Part shown: positions 1 through 11,671 of the stretch, piece after piece
Layout of the letters: each line of letters starts with the position of its first letter
Position numbering within the stretch: position 1 is the first letter of the stretch
NCBI GenBank assembly: GCA_022036555.1
Contig: CM039129.1
Location: 20,694,003-20,758,002 of the forward strand
DNA from: Microstegium vimineum
Lineage: Eukaryota > Streptophyta > Magnoliopsida > Poales > Poaceae
Length of the DNA: 64,000 nucleotides
Direction of reading: 5' to 3'
Made by a program: the position numbers and the translations under genes
The notes under the pieces: model-generated
Database searches by the model: none
Seen by the model: the letters and a program-made list of their open reading frames with translations, nothing else
Told to the model about the DNA's origin: nothing

Positions 1-3000
1 TGAAAAGGGCACATCTTTGTAGTAGAGTGCAGCGAACGATTATAAGCAAATTCAATATGAGGCAAACAATCTTCCCACATCTTAATGTTCTTCTTTAAAA
101 CAACCCTTAACATGGTAGACAAAGTTCTATTGACAACTTCAGTTTGACCATCGGTTTGGGGATGACATGTAGTAGAAAATAAAAGCTTAGTTCCTAGTTT
201 TCCCCATAAAGTCTTCCAAAAATGACTAAGAAATTTAGCATCACGATCAGAAACAATTGTGTTGGGCACACCATGCAATCGAACAATTTCTCGAAAGAAC
301 AAATCAGCAATATGAGTAGCATCATTCGTTTTATAACAGGGTATGAAATGTGCCATCTTAGAAAATCTATCAACAACCACAAACACACTATCACGTCCTT
401 TCCTAGTCCTTGGCAAACCCAACACAAAATCCATAGAAATATCTTCCCAAGGGGCACTAGAAACAGGTAGAGGCAAATACAAACCGTGTGGATTTAACCG
501 TGACTTAGCCTTTTGACATGTCGTGCAACGAGCAACAAACCTCTCCACATCTCTTCTCATCTTTGGCCAAAAGAAATGACCAGCAAGGATGTCCTCCGTT
601 TTCTTAGCTCCAAAATGCCCCATCAAGTCACCTCCATGCACTTCCTGCAGCAACAACAAACGAACGGAGCTAGCTGGAATACATAGCTTGTTAGCTCTAA
701 ACACAAACCCACCACTAATGATGAATTTGTTCCAACCTTTCCCATCTTTACAATGCAGCAACACATCTTTAAAATCAGCATCATTAACGTATTGGTCCTT
801 AATTGTTTCTAATCCAAAGATTTTGTAATCAAGTTGATTCAGCAAGGTATATCTCCTAGACAAAGCATCAGCAATAATATTCTCTTTCCCTTTCTTGTGC
901 TTAATAACATAAGGAAAAGATTCAATAAATTCAACCCACTTAGCATGTCTACGGTTCAATTTCCCTTGACTATGAATATGCTTCAAAGATTCATGATCAG
1001 AATGAATAACAAACTCTTTGGGCCACAAGTAATGCTGCCATGTTTCTAATGTGCGAACAAGAGCATACAATTCCTTATCATAAGTAGAATAATTTAGAAC
1101 AGGCCCGCTCAATTTTTCACTAAAATACGCAACAGGTTTGCCTTCTTGTAACAAAACACCACCCAGTCCAATTCCACTAGCATCACATTCAAGCTCAAAC
1201 ATCTTATTAAAATCAGGAAGTTGGAGGAGAGGTGCATGTGTCAACTTATCTTTCAGCATGTTGAAGGAGTTCTCTTGTACTTTGTCCCAGTTAAAAGGCA
1301 CTCCCTTCTTTGTAAGCTCATTCAAAGATGCAGCAATGGTGCTAAAGTCCTTCACAAAACGGCGATAGAAACCAGCAAGCCCTAGGAAACTCCGCACCTG
1401 TGTGATAGTCTTTGGTACAGGCCATCCCTGTATAGCTTCTACCTTGGCTTGATCAACCTCAATTCCCTGTGGAGTCACAACATAGCCAAGAAAAGACACT
1501 CGATCGGTGCAAAAGGTGCACTTCTCAAGATTACCAAATAAACGTGCATCTCGTAAAGCATTAAAAACAGCACGTAAGTGATCAAGATGTCCATCCATAG
1601 ATTTGATGTAAATCAATATATCATCAAAGTAGACTACAACAAATTTTCCAATGAAAGCACGCAGAATCTCGTTCATTAATCTCATGAAAGTACTTGGTGC
1701 ATTAGTTAACCCAAAAGGCATGACTAACCACTCATACAAGCCAAATTTAGCTTTGAAAGCAGTTTTCCATTCATCTCCCAATTTCATACGAATCTGGTGG
1801 TACCCACTACGCAAATCAACTTTGGAAAACAAAACAGCACCACTCAGTTCATCAAGCATATCATCCAAACGTGGAATAGGGTGTCGATATCGAATGGTGA
1901 TATTATTAATAGCTCTACAATCAACACACATGCGCCATGTACCATCTTTCTTAGGCACTAAAATAACAGGAACAGCACAAGGGCTAAGGGACTCATGCAC
2001 ATAACCTTTGTCGAGTAGTTCTTGCACTTGTCGCTGAATTTCCTTCGTTTCTTCCGGATTTGTCCTGTATGGCGCACGGTTTGGCAAAGATGCACCAGGA
2101 ATAAGATCAATTTGGTGCTCAATCCCTCGTATTGGTGGCAGCCCCGCTGGTATCTCACTTGGAAAAACATCGGAATACTCCTGCAAAACGTTAGCCACAA
2201 CAGGAGGCAAGGAATGTTGCATATCGTCAATGGAAATCAATGCATCTTTGCATACTAAAGCATAAGCAACAGAAGTGGATGCATTCAACTCATTAACATC
2301 AGATTTAGTAGCAAGCAAACAATTCCCATTCAATTTAATCTCAGTTTGCTTATCAACAACAGATTTGGCATTTTTATTGTTCTCACTTGTAGCCTTTGCA
2401 GCTTTAGCAACATCATCATACATAATGGCTTCAGGAGACATAGGATGCAACACAATTTTTCTATCATGGTATAGAAAAGAATACTGATTTGCTCTACCAT
2501 GATGCATAGAATCCCTATCAAATTGCCATGGTCTACCTAGCAGAATATTACAAGCTTGCATAGGCACAACATCACATTCAATCACATCATTATAGGATCC
2601 AATGGAAAAATTGATGCGCACAAGTCTAGTTAGCTTTGCCTTACCACTGTTGTTCAACCATTGAATGTAATATGGATGTGGGTGTGGTTTGGTTGTAAGC
2701 GCAAGCTTCTCCACCATGTCGCTGCTGGCCAAGTTGTTGCAGCTACCTCCATCAATGATCATGCGACATGAACTCTCCTTGATGACACACTTTGTTTGGA
2801 ACAACGTGTGTCGCTGATTTTGCTCCGCCTTCTCCATTTGTAAACTAAGCACACGCTGTACAATGAGGCTCTCATAGTGGTCGGCTGCACCTGCATTAAT
2901 ATGTTCTTCCACATATTCTTCATTACCTGCATGGTCAGCCGCAAGCAATGCAAGTGTATCATCATCAAAATCACTAGCAGATGAATACTCACCATCATCT

Positions 3001-3878
3001 TTGACTATCATAACGCGCTTGCTTGAACACTCGTGCATCATATGTCCATATCCCTTGCATCGATGACACTGAATGTCTCTTGTTCTACCTGTAGATGCCA
3101 CGGACGAAGCACTTGCACTAGGCTTCTGTACCGTCTTCGCCACTGAATTCGCTGGAGTAGCACGAAGCTTGTCGCTAGTAGGAGCTGGTGTAGTCGTAGT
3201 AGTAGTCGTACGGGGCTGCCATGAATTAGTCTTCCCTGCAGAAAAGTTAGTCCTAGCACTCGCACGTCGACCCTGCACTTCCCTTTCAGCTTTACAAGCA
3301 AGATGAAACAAACGGGTTACGTTAGTGTACTCTTTATATGCAAGGATGTCCTGAATTTCACAATTTAACCCACCCAAAAATCTTGCCATAGCAGGTTCCT
3401 CATCCTCCTCTAAATTACAACGCAACATACCCATTTGTAATTCTTGATAATACTCTTCTACACTTTTAGCACCCTGTCTTAGTTGTTGTAGTTTATGTAG
3501 CAAATCACGTGCATAGTAAGAAGGAACAAATCTAGCCCTCATGATTTTTTTCAAAGCATCCCAAGTCTGTGGTATGTTCCTAGGATTTTTCTTACTATAC
3601 TCTATCCACCATACAGTAGCAAAGTCAGTAAACTCACTAGTAGCAGCCCTAACACGTGTATTCTCAGGAAATTCATGACATGTAAACTTTTGGTCAACAG
3701 CAATTTCCCATGAAATGTATGCATCAGGATCATACTTGCCATCAAAAGGAGGTATTTTAAATTTAATCTTACTAAAAGCATCATTGTTAGTGTGTACCTC
3801 ACGTCGACGATGACCCATACCTCTTCGATTTAAGTGTAGGCAACGTCGATCACGAAGGTCATTGTCATCAAGATCCAT
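1..3878 (-). CDS. Ty3/gypsy gag-pol polyprotein, partial, open to window edge
   Basis: This is a retrotransposon polyprotein read right to left. In one frame (codons whose lowest plus coordinate is divisible by 3) I translated Gag, a CCHC knuckle near 3,030-3,070, a protease with IDGGS near 2,750, reverse transcriptase with VVYFDD near 1,620-1,633, RNase H with ECDASG near 1,170, the integrase zinc region with CTTCQKAK near 520, and integrase core blocks MDFVLG, SDRDAKF and HPQTDGQTE down to about 135. I met no stop, so about 1,292 codons are open; the C-terminus lies beyond the left edge. The protein style is that of grass chromovirus-like Ty3 elements, but the diagnostic C-terminus is not visible, so the clade is unresolved. 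The chosen start is an internal methionine. The frame extends a few codons upstream to about 3,899 and then meets a Sirevirus, so the true N-terminus is probably lost. Confidence 0.85.
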   Translation of the reverse strand, partial: MDLDDNDLRDRRCLHLNRRGMGHRRREVHTNNDAFSKIKFKIPPFDGKYDPDAYISWEIAVDQKFTCHEFPENTRVRAATSEFTDFATVWWIEYSKKNPRNIPQTWDALKKIMRARFVPSYYARDLLHKLQQLRQGAKSVEEYYQELQMGMLRCNLEEDEEPAMARFLGGLNCEIQDILAYKEYTNVTRLFHLACKAEREVQGRRASARTNFSAGKTNSWQPRTTTTTTTPAPTSDKLRATPANSVAKTVQKPSASASSVASTGRTRDIQCHRCKGYGHMMHECSSKRVMIVKDDGEYSSASDFDDDTLALLAADHAGNEEYVEEHINAGAADHYESLIVQRVLSLQMEKAEQNQRHTLFQTKCVIKESSCRMIIDGGSCNNLASSDMVEKLALTTKPHPHPYYIQWLNNSGKAKLTRLVRINFSIGSYNDVIECDVVPMQACNILLGRPWQFDRDSMHHGRANQYSFLYHDRKIVLHPMSPEAIMYDDVAKAAKATSENNKNAKSVVDKQTEIKLNGNCLLATKSDVNELNASTSVAYALVCKDALISIDDMQHSLPPVVANVLQEYSDVFPSEIPAGLPPIRGIEHQIDLIPGASLPNRAPYRTNPEETKEIQRQVQELLDKGYVHESLSPCAVPVILVPKKDGTWRMCVDCRAINNITIRYRHPIPRLDDMLDELSGAVLFSKVDLRSGYHQIRMKLGDEWKTAFKAKFGLYEWLVMPFGLTNAPSTFMRLMNEILRAFIGKFVVVYFDDILIYIKSMDGHLDHLRAVFNALRDARLFGNLEKCTFCTDRVSFLGYVVTPQGIEVDQAKVEAIQGWPVPKTITQVRSFLGLAGFYRRFVKDFSTIAASLNELTKKGVPFNWDKVQENSFNMLKDKLTHAPLLQLPDFNKMFELECDASGIGLGGVLLQEGKPVAYFSEKLSGPVLNYSTYDKELYALVRTLETWQHYLWPKEFVIHSDHESLKHIHSQGKLNRRHAKWVEFIESFPYVIKHKKGKENIIADALSRRYTLLNQLDYKIFGLETIKDQYVNDADFKDVLLHCKDGKGWNKFIISGGFVFRANKLCIPASSVRLLLLQEVHGGDLMGHFGAKKTEDILAGHFFWPKMRRDVERFVARCTTCQKAKSRLNPHGLYLPLPVSSAPWEDISMDFVLGLPRTRKGRDSVFVVVDRFSKMAHFIPCYKTNDATHIADLFFREIVRLHGVPNTIVSDRDAKFLSHFWKTLWGKLGTKLLFSTTCHPQTDGQTEVVNRTLSTMLRVVLKKNIKMWEDCLPHIEFAYNRSLHSTTKMCPF

Positions 3879-3899
3879 ATCTCCAGAGTAAGGATTGTT
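1..3899 (-). mobile_element. Ty3/gypsy LTR retrotransposon, 5' end lost
   Basis: The body of the element is the gag-pol frame above. No 5' LTR or primer-binding site lies upstream of gag. Instead, Ty3 gag sequence stops at about 3,895-3,900, and Sirevirus gag begins immediately on the other strand. The 3' LTR would be left of the window. Confidence 0.8.
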
Positions 3900-4815
3900 G
3901 TGCTAGAGAAGGTCAGCTCAGATAGCACTACAGAGTCGGATCGCTTTGAGGATTTGGAGCTTGAGATCGCGTCGTGCAGACACGACAAGATGCGAACCGA
4001 GGAAGAAAACACATACCTTCGGTCCATCTTGAGCTGGGTGTCTTGCCGAGAGCCGCAGCTGGGGATGATGCTTAGCCAATGCAAAAGGGCTAGCAGCATG
4101 GGAGTAGGCTTTGCTATAGGTGGGAAGGACGACATCTTGTTTGGTAAGATCGGTGAGTGCAGTGGTTTGAGCATGAGTGAGAAACCCACCACACCTCCCA
4201 AGTTTACCAAGATCACCCCACCTAAGCCTACCAACCCCTCTGAGTTTCCTGTGAGAGATGGTGTGTTTGAAGAGCCACCCAAAACCACTCCACAGAAGCA
4301 AGTGTGGATTGCCAAACCGAACCATCTTCGCAACCCACTTGACACACTGCCAGACATCTCTAGTGATCCCCTTCCTAAGAAAGCTAGAGCCACCCAACCC
4401 AACAAGAGAGTGCCTACAAGGAGAGTGGTGAGGTACCATTGTGAGTATTGTGAGTGGGATGAGCACTTGGCTGAGTTTTGCTATAGGAGGAAGAGAGATG
4501 ATCGGAGACAGGTTGAGTTGAACAACCGGGACATGTACCACCCACGAGTTGTGGTGCGTGAACCAGAAGTTCAGAGGCACACTTCTAGGCCTAGAGGTAC
4601 AATGCCTCAAGGTGCTAGGCCTCAGGAGGCGAGACCACACGGTGGTCGTGCCCGACGGGGGTACCGGTCGTGACCCATACGACTATGGGCCTCGTGGCGG
4701 TGGCTTTACTCCACCCTTCGTTAGCGGACCACGTTTTCCCTATCATGGTGATCGCTATCCCTCCGTGGGGCAGGAGATGTTTGATTTTTCTTCTAACCCA
4801 TTCTTTGGGTAAGTG
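3900..4815 (+). pseudogene. Sirevirus gag fragment
   Basis: The open frame 3,900-4,673 shows a coiled-coil-like N-terminal stretch, proline-rich sequence, and a CCHC-like knuckle (CEYCEWDEHLAEFC at about 4,440-4,480), followed by arginine-rich sequence. A frameshift near 4,660 moves the continuing Gag tail (DPYDYGPRGGGFTPPF to FDFSSNPFFG) into another frame that ends at 4,812. The beginning of Gag is absent because the element is cut at about 3,900. Role when intact: capsid/nucleocapsid of the retrotransposon particle. Confidence 0.75.
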
Positions 4816-4899
4816 GGACAACACTGGTATCCTTCACAGTTTACTAACCCCAGTGTTGGTCCATTTGCTCACCCTATGTCTTTTTATTGATGTAGGAAG

Positions 4900-7800
4900 G
4901 AGGACTGGAGGAGACTTGGCTTGTGGATTCCAGATGCTCACGCCATATGACCGGAAGTGCCAAGTGGTTCTCCAGCCTCGACCCCGTGCACCACACCGAG
5001 TATATTACATTTGGGGACAAGAGTAAAGGTAAAGTTGTCTCCCGAGGGTCCATCCGAGTGAACTCTTCTTTTGTCCTGAAGGATGTTATTTTGGTTGCGA
5101 ATTTGCATTTTAACCTTCTTTCGGTTTCGCAACTCCTTGATGACGGTTTTGAAATGAGTTTCAAGCCTAATCTCTCTCGGATTTTGGACTCTCGGGGTGA
5201 TCTTGTTTGCTGGATTTTGCCCTTCGGGAAGGTTTTTCGTGCGGATTTTACTATCTCTTCCGGACCTTCTCGTTGTCTTCTTGCCGGTTCTTCTTCCGAG
5301 CTTTGGAAGAGGCATAGGAGATTGGGACGTTTGAATTTTGACTTGCTTGCAAGGCTTAGCTCAATGGACCTTATCCAAGGATTGCCAAAGCTAAAGTTCG
5401 AGAAGGATTTGGTTTGCCATCCTTGCAGGCATGGCAAGATGGTTGCTGCTCCTCATCCTCCTGTGACTGAGATCATGACCACTCGACCCGGCGAGCTCTT
5501 ACACATGGACACAGTTGGTCCAGCTCGGGTCAGGTCGGAAGGAGGGAAGTGGTATGTTGTTGTAGTCGTTGATGACTACTCGAGGTACTCTTAGGTGTTC
5601 TTTTTGGAGAGTAAGGATGAGGCTTTTCCACTTGTTCGAGGTCTGATTTTGAGATTGCAAAATGAGCTACCTAAGAATGCCATGAGAGCTATCCGCAGTG
5701 ACAATGGCACAGAATTCAAAAATGCTCACTTTGCAACTCTTTGCTCTTCTTTGGGTCTCGATCATCAGTTTTCCTCACCTCACACTCCTCAGCAGAACGA
5801 TGCTGTTGAGCGCAAGAATCGGACCCTTGTTGAGATGGCCAGGACGATGCTCGATGAGCATAGGACTCCTAGGCGGTATTCGGCCGAAGCACTCAGTTCT
5901 GCTTGCTATGTTTCCAATCGCATTTTCCTCCGAGCTTTCAAGAAGAAGACTTCTTATGAGTTGCGATTTGGGAGACCACCCAAGGTAAGTCACCTACAGG
6001 TGTTTGGGTGCAGGTGTTGCATCCTAAAAAATGGCGGTAAGTTGGATAAATTTGAATCACGGTCTTCTGACGCTATCTTTCTTGGTTATTCCACTCACTC
6101 TCGTGCTTATCGTGCACTTAACCTTGAAACTAACCGAGTGATGGAGACTTGTGAGATTACCTTCGACGAAAACTATGCTCTGTGTGTCCACTGCTTTTGA
6201 GCTTGCAGGTGATGATGAGGTGAACACTAACATCTTTGTGGAGGAGGAGCAGGACGACGCCGATTGGGGTGATCCCGAGCCAACTCCACTGGCTGCCCCC
6301 GTCGACCCTGCAACGTCCACTTTGGCTCACGGTCCCGATCCGACTACTTCCTCTACATGGGGGGGCATTCGAACAGCTTCCTCAGTCAGTGCCTGTTGCA
6401 CCTGAGGGAGCTCCAGCTGCTGTCGAGGGGGGGGCCACTTCGTCCAGGCAGGCTCCCCGCCACATCCAGTGGCAGCACCCGCCGGAGAACATCATCGGCG
6501 ATATTGACCATCGAGTCACGCGGTCCAGGTCTTATATCTCTCACTTTGCATATTCGGCTTTTGTCGCTTCTTTTGAGCCCCGAGATGTTGGACACGCTTT
6601 GATGGATCCGGACTGGGTTAATGCCATGCATGAGTTAGAAAACTTTGAGTGAAACTGCGTTTGGGTCTTAGTTCCTCCACCACCTAGTTGCCACCCCATA
6701 GGTACCAAATGGGTTTTCAAAAACAAACAAAGTGAAGATCGGGTGGTAGTGCGCAACAAGGCTAGGTTGGTAGCTCAAGGCTTTTGTCAAAAGGAGGGAA
6801 TAGACTATGAGGAAACCTTTGCTCCTGTAGCTCGTTTAGAAGCCATTAGAATCCTTCTAGCTTTTGCGGCTTCTAAGGGTTTAAACTTTTTCAAATGGAC
6901 ATTAAAAGTGCTTTCTTAAACAACTACATAAAGGAGGAAGTGTATGTTAAACAACCTCTCGGTTTCAAAAATACCAAGTTTCCAAACCATGTTTTTAAAC
7001 TTCACAAAGCTTTGTATGGTTTGAAACAAGCACCTAGAGCATGGTATGATAGGCTAAAAACCTTTTTGCTTGCTAAGGGCTTTAAAATGGGATCGGTAGA
7101 TAAGACGTTGTTTCTCCTCAAGTAAGGCAAAGACACTCTCCTTGTCCAAATATACGTGGATGATATCATATTTGGTGGTTCTTCTCATGCTCTTGTTGCC
7201 AAGTTTGCAGATCTTATGAGCAGGGAATTTGAGATGAGCATGATGGGAGAGTTGACTTTCTTTCTCGGGTTGCAAATCAAGCAAACCCGGGAAGGGACGT
7301 TCATGCACCAAGGCAAGTACACGAACGATATCTTGAAGAAGTTTGACATGGGTGAGGCAAAGCCTCTTTCGACGCCCATGTCGGCTACGACTGCCTTGGA
7401 TGCGGACGAGGAAGGAGAGGCGGTGGACGAGACGGAGTACCGCAACATGATCGGGTCGCTTCTGTACCTGACGGCGACCCGGCCGGACATTCAGTTCACC
7501 ATCTGCCTGTGTGCTCGCTTTCAGGCGTCCCCACGGACTTCGCACAAGCAGGCGGTGAAATGCATCATGAGGTACTTGCACTTCACTCCCGAATTTGGTC
7601 TTTGGTTCTCCACCTCTTCCTCTCTTGTGCTTTGTGGTTATTCTGACGTCGACTTTGCTGGATGTCGTCTTGATCGGAAGTCTACTTCAGGGACTTGCTA
7701 GTTTCTCGGGTCCTCTTTGGTTTCTTGGTCTTCTCGCAAGCAATCTAGCATGGCACAGTCGTCATGCGAAGCTGAGTACGTTGCCGTGGCTAGTTGTTGC

Positions 7801-8094
7801 TCTCAGTTGCTTTGGATGATTGCCACTTTGAGAGATTTTGGTCTTGAGCTTACTAAGGTGCCTCTGCTTTGTGATAGCACGAGTGCAAGTGTGGCAAAAA
7901 ATCTTATGCTTCATTCAAAGACCAAGCACATTGAGGTCCGCTTTCACTTCTTGCGTGATCATTATGAGAAGGGCGACATTGACCTCCGGCATGTCGAGAC
8001 CCAAAACCAGCTTGCGGATATTCTCACGAAGCCTTTGGATCAAGCTGCGTTTTCTCGCCTTCGAGACGAGTTGGGTGTTTGCTTTCCTTTTTAG
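4900..8094 (+). pseudogene. Sirevirus pol remnant (PR-IN-RT-RH)
   Basis: Domains in order are: protease region with DSRCSRHMTG (about 4,925); GAG-pre-integrase (about 5,300-5,440); integrase with HMDTVGPA, RSDNGTEF and VERKNR (5,500-5,830); RT with FAPVARLEAIR and MDIKSAFLN (6,800-6,910); YVDDIIFG at about 7,153-7,176; and RNase H ending in QLADILTKPLD at about 8,040. Disabling lesions include an in-frame TAG at 5,592 (W position), TGA at 6,198, frameshifts near 6,200, 6,400 and 6,890, TAA at 7,123 and TAG at 7,699. Pol stops at 8,092-8,094. Confidence 0.85.
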
Positions 8095-9625
8095 AGGAGG
8101 AAAGTTTTGTGACATAGTTCATTTTAAGCTTCATACTTGTAACCAATATAATGAATCTATGCTTTGTTTGAGGTGCTTTATGTGTCTATGGTGTTGCCTA
8201 ACTTAGACTCTTTTTGATCTATATGATATGCAATAGAGCTAAGTTATAAAAGCTTTAAAACTGAATTTAAATTCCCCATATCACCACTGAAATGGCACTA
8301 GCATGTGTAGGTTTTTGAAGATCCTTCTTGGCTGTCTTGTATATAGCTTGTAACTATAGCTCTTCTTTGGTTCATTCACTACCTTTGAGCACCATGATTA
8401 ATATCTAAAATGAAATTGCTCTCTGTTTTGTGAATTGGAAAGATCGAGTTGGGTCTGCAATGTGAGCACTTCACTGTGTGTTCGAGACTGCTTCCCATAT
8501 GGGTTGATACTTGAGCGGTGTCGTGTATGACCAAAACCGGTGTGTCAAGTCCTTTGACTTCGCCTGGTTGGTAAGCAGTGGTATCACCTTGCTTACAACC
8601 ACTCGCATACAACTTGTAATGTGCCTAAAACTGAAATTGGCTACAAAACTCTGAGATTTGGAAAATTCATTCAGTTGGGTCATTGGCTTGTTGTATGAAC
8701 TTTGCTAAGAGATAGTTTTACTTGTTATACATGAGATTGCTTTGAGATAGATCCTATCTTGTTTACCATGTCTAACTGTCTCTAGGAGGTGATACCCTTT
8801 CTCTGCTCTCACATGATATGCTCTCTAAAATAGCCTCTAAAGTAATCCTAAGCTCAACTTGAGTCTTTGTTGGGCACCTAGAGCTTTTCCTATTCTCACA
8901 GGATCACATCACTTAGAGTATCTATTCATTGTCTTAGCTCTAAGTATGAAGCTTTCACACTCATATTGCATTTCATGGCATTTGTAGCCGGATCTTGAGT
9001 TGTTGTTGTTTGATGAGCTTCATATGTCAACAAGGGGAGAGATGTGCATTTCATTCCTTTTTTAGCCATCTACTTTTAAGGGGGAGAAAGAGTGCATCTC
9101 ATTGGTTTCATTGGTTTAGAGCTTCTTTGGTCATGGGGGAGTTTTGTGTGATTCTTTTGCCCTAAGGAGCTCATTTGGTATCTTGAGTGTGCTTTTGCCC
9201 AGGGGGGGCTTTTTCTAGATGTGTTGAGCCTTTGCCTCTTCTGGAGGGTCTAGTTTGCTTTGTTTGCTCCAATAGGTTTTGATTGCTTCTTAAGCATTAA
9301 GGGATGTAAGTGGTTTCAATTGATATCTTTTGAGCTCCCTTAGTGTTTAATTGTGTTTGGTATTTTGGTCTTGCTAGCGGTGTTGAGCCCATTTTCTGCC
9401 TCTTCTTGAGGCTAGCTTTATTCTGCCCATGTGCTTTTGTTTGGCTTCAGTAAGTGGCTTTGTCATGAGACGCTTTTGTGGATGCGTTTTGAATTGGTAT
9501 CGTTTTGCTTCCCTCAAGTGACCCCGTTTTGGCTTTCTTAGTGTTTTGGTCATTTGGAGAGCTTTACTTTGTGGTTCAAATCTGAAATCCACGTGTGTTG
9601 ACAATGCACTCATCAAGGGGGAGAT
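8095..9625 (+). other. Sirevirus 3' non-coding region with repeated polypurine tracts
   Basis: I see no gene-like frame in these 1.5 kb between pol and the 3' LTR. The stretch carries several G-rich polypurine runs: 9,031-9,040, 9,078-9,090, 9,135-9,141, 9,201-9,208 and the one next to the LTR, 9,615-9,624 (AAGGGGGAGA). Multiple polypurine tracts are a known trait of Sireviruses; the last is the likely plus-strand primer. Confidence 0.7.
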
Positions 9626-11671
9626 TGCGAACACATGGTGGATAATTACCCATATTTGTTCAGCTTTGATGAAGAGTGATTGACCAACAGGTGAGTGTTT
9701 CAGTTTGAGTGGCTTACTCTAACCTCTACGAAAGCAGAAACGTGTGCTTGTCTATCGGCTTGTGGTGTGCAGGTGCTATGCCTAGTGACAGTGGTCAATG
9801 GCGTGGAGAAGGTCGAGTAGAGGCTTGCCGTGCCGATGGACTGAGAGCGGTGAAGGGCGGAAGCGGGGCTCGGACTAAGGGACCATGGGCGCCGGCGGAC
9901 TAGCTGTGGTGGCTAGTACTTGGCACCGGCGAGTGCGAGAAGACATGGAGGTAGAACGAGTCGGCCGAGTCAAGACGGTGGACGCGCGAGTCGAGCGGAG
10001 GCTCAGGGGACTCGGAGTCCGACCGAGTGAAGACAAGGCGGCTCGCATAGAGTGGTTTGGTGGTTTGGGCCTCCAAACCATCCGCGTCGGTTTCCAAGTT
10101 TGGGCCGCAAAACTCGGGGTTCGGTAGTTGAGCCCAAAGCTACCGGTGGCGGGTTTCCTGGGTTTGGGCCTCAAAACCGAGGCGGAGCTTCTAAGGAAGT
10201 GGGGATGGCACATGGCGGAATTCTGGAGGTTGCGTAGAGGTGACGGCAACTCCTGGCAGGAAGCGGAGCCGTCCATTCAAATGAGTGGCTGAGAGTTACC
10301 GACTTGGATTACAATGTCTTAGGGCTAGGTAATTCGGTCTTGTATCTAGGGGGGTCTTTGGGAAATAGCCAAAGCCTCGTTAAATAGAGGGTGAAGGGGT
10401 ATCCTCATCCTCATCTCTTGCATTACTCTTTCTCCCACCTATTCCTAGGTTTTCCCTTCCCTAGCTTCCTCTTGCTTGAGATCCACCGAGTCACCGGTGT
10501 AAGAACTTGTGATTGTTGCGAGGAATCGGAGGCCGTAACCTCCGTAAGCCATGGTAGCTTCGATTTCGTGATTGTGTCCCCATTTTGCTTGTGTTCTTCG
10601 AGTTTTGCTTTTGCTCCCTCTTTTCCCGAGATGATTTCTCGTTGTAGGGAGTAGCTCTTGCAATTCCGTTTGAACCAAGTTGTGTGTAATCGTGAGGAGC
10701 TTCTTTGCACCAAAGCAATTCTCCTCAAACCTCACGAGTGCGTAGATCAGGCGTTTTCTTTGTGGAGTTCTTCGTTCTTGAGCTTTTCCCAAAATCTCTT
10801 CTCCTCCCTTTGCTCTAAGCCAAATTGAGCGATGATTTCTGTGGAATAGCTCCCCAACTGTACTAGGATCTTGCCTACAAAGTTTGGTTGCATTTGATGA
10901 TCATTTGGTTGAGTTTTGGGAAGTTTTGGCGGAGTGGAAACGATTTTCGCGGGCTTCAGCTTTTCTTTTCGTGAGCGTCGGACCACCCTCCGGACCACCC
11001 AGCCTGTGAGCACCGGACCATTGCAAGTAGTCCGGTGGCTCTGCTGAGGGTTTCACTCACGCGTCGGACCAGGCTCATTAGTCCGACGGTGAGCGTCGGA
11101 CGAGGTGTCCGGAGGAAGGGTGTTTTCTGTGGTTTTTGCTCTATGGCGAGCGTGTGCACCGGACCACTTCCCATAGTCCGACGGTGAGCGTCGGATTAGT
11201 TGTCTGGAGCCAGACACTCACTGGTTGTCTTCTATGTGAGCACCGGACTTCTGAAAGTAAGCATCGGACTAGTCCGGTGCCTCTGGTCCGGAGCTAGGGT
11301 GCTCACTGTATCGGCCTGTCCCAGTGGGTGAAGGCGTCGGACCTGAGCTCCGGACTACTTCCTATAGTCCGGTGCCTCAGTCCCATCTGGTCTGGAGCTC
11401 CCTGTTGGTTGTTGTTTTCTCCCGTTTTACCTAGGTTCTTGCCTCTTTTCCCTAGGGGATGAGAACCTGTGTTTTGCGGTTTCCGGTGATTTTCCTCCAC
11501 TGCCGGTGAGCTCTCTTTTCTCCGTTTTCGTCTGAATCCCCGCTCGCGTTGCTCAGGGGAGATTGAGCACCCAGCAACTGGGTTTGATTTTTGGGAAGAG
11601 TGGCCCGAACATTTTAAGAGAAATTTGAGGCTCCCATTCACCCCCCTCTGGTCGCCGTTCTTGGTCCTTCA
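9626..11671 (+). repeat. Sirevirus 3' LTR
   Basis: The LTR begins with TG directly after the polypurine tract and ends in CCTTCA at 11,671, after the TTCACCCCCC block typical of Sirevirus LTR ends. Length is about 2.05 kb. It contains a cluster of TCCGGACC / GGTCCGG palindromes at 10,973-11,375. With the 5' LTR missing, its target duplication and age cannot be read. Confidence 0.75.

Larger units (their letters stand above)
3900..11671 (+). mobile_element. Sirevirus (Ty1/copia, Opie/Ji-like), 5'-truncated
   Basis: The order is gag, protease, integrase, reverse transcriptase, RNase H, a long 3' non-coding region with polypurine tracts, and a 3' LTR. Integrase and RT wording (VERKNRTLVEMARTML; SSCEAEYVAVAS) and the LTR end in TTCACCCCCCTCT...CCTTCA match Sireviruses of grasses. 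The 5' LTR and the start of gag are missing at the junction near 3,900. Coding parts are broken by stops and frameshifts, so the copy is dead. Confidence 0.85.
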
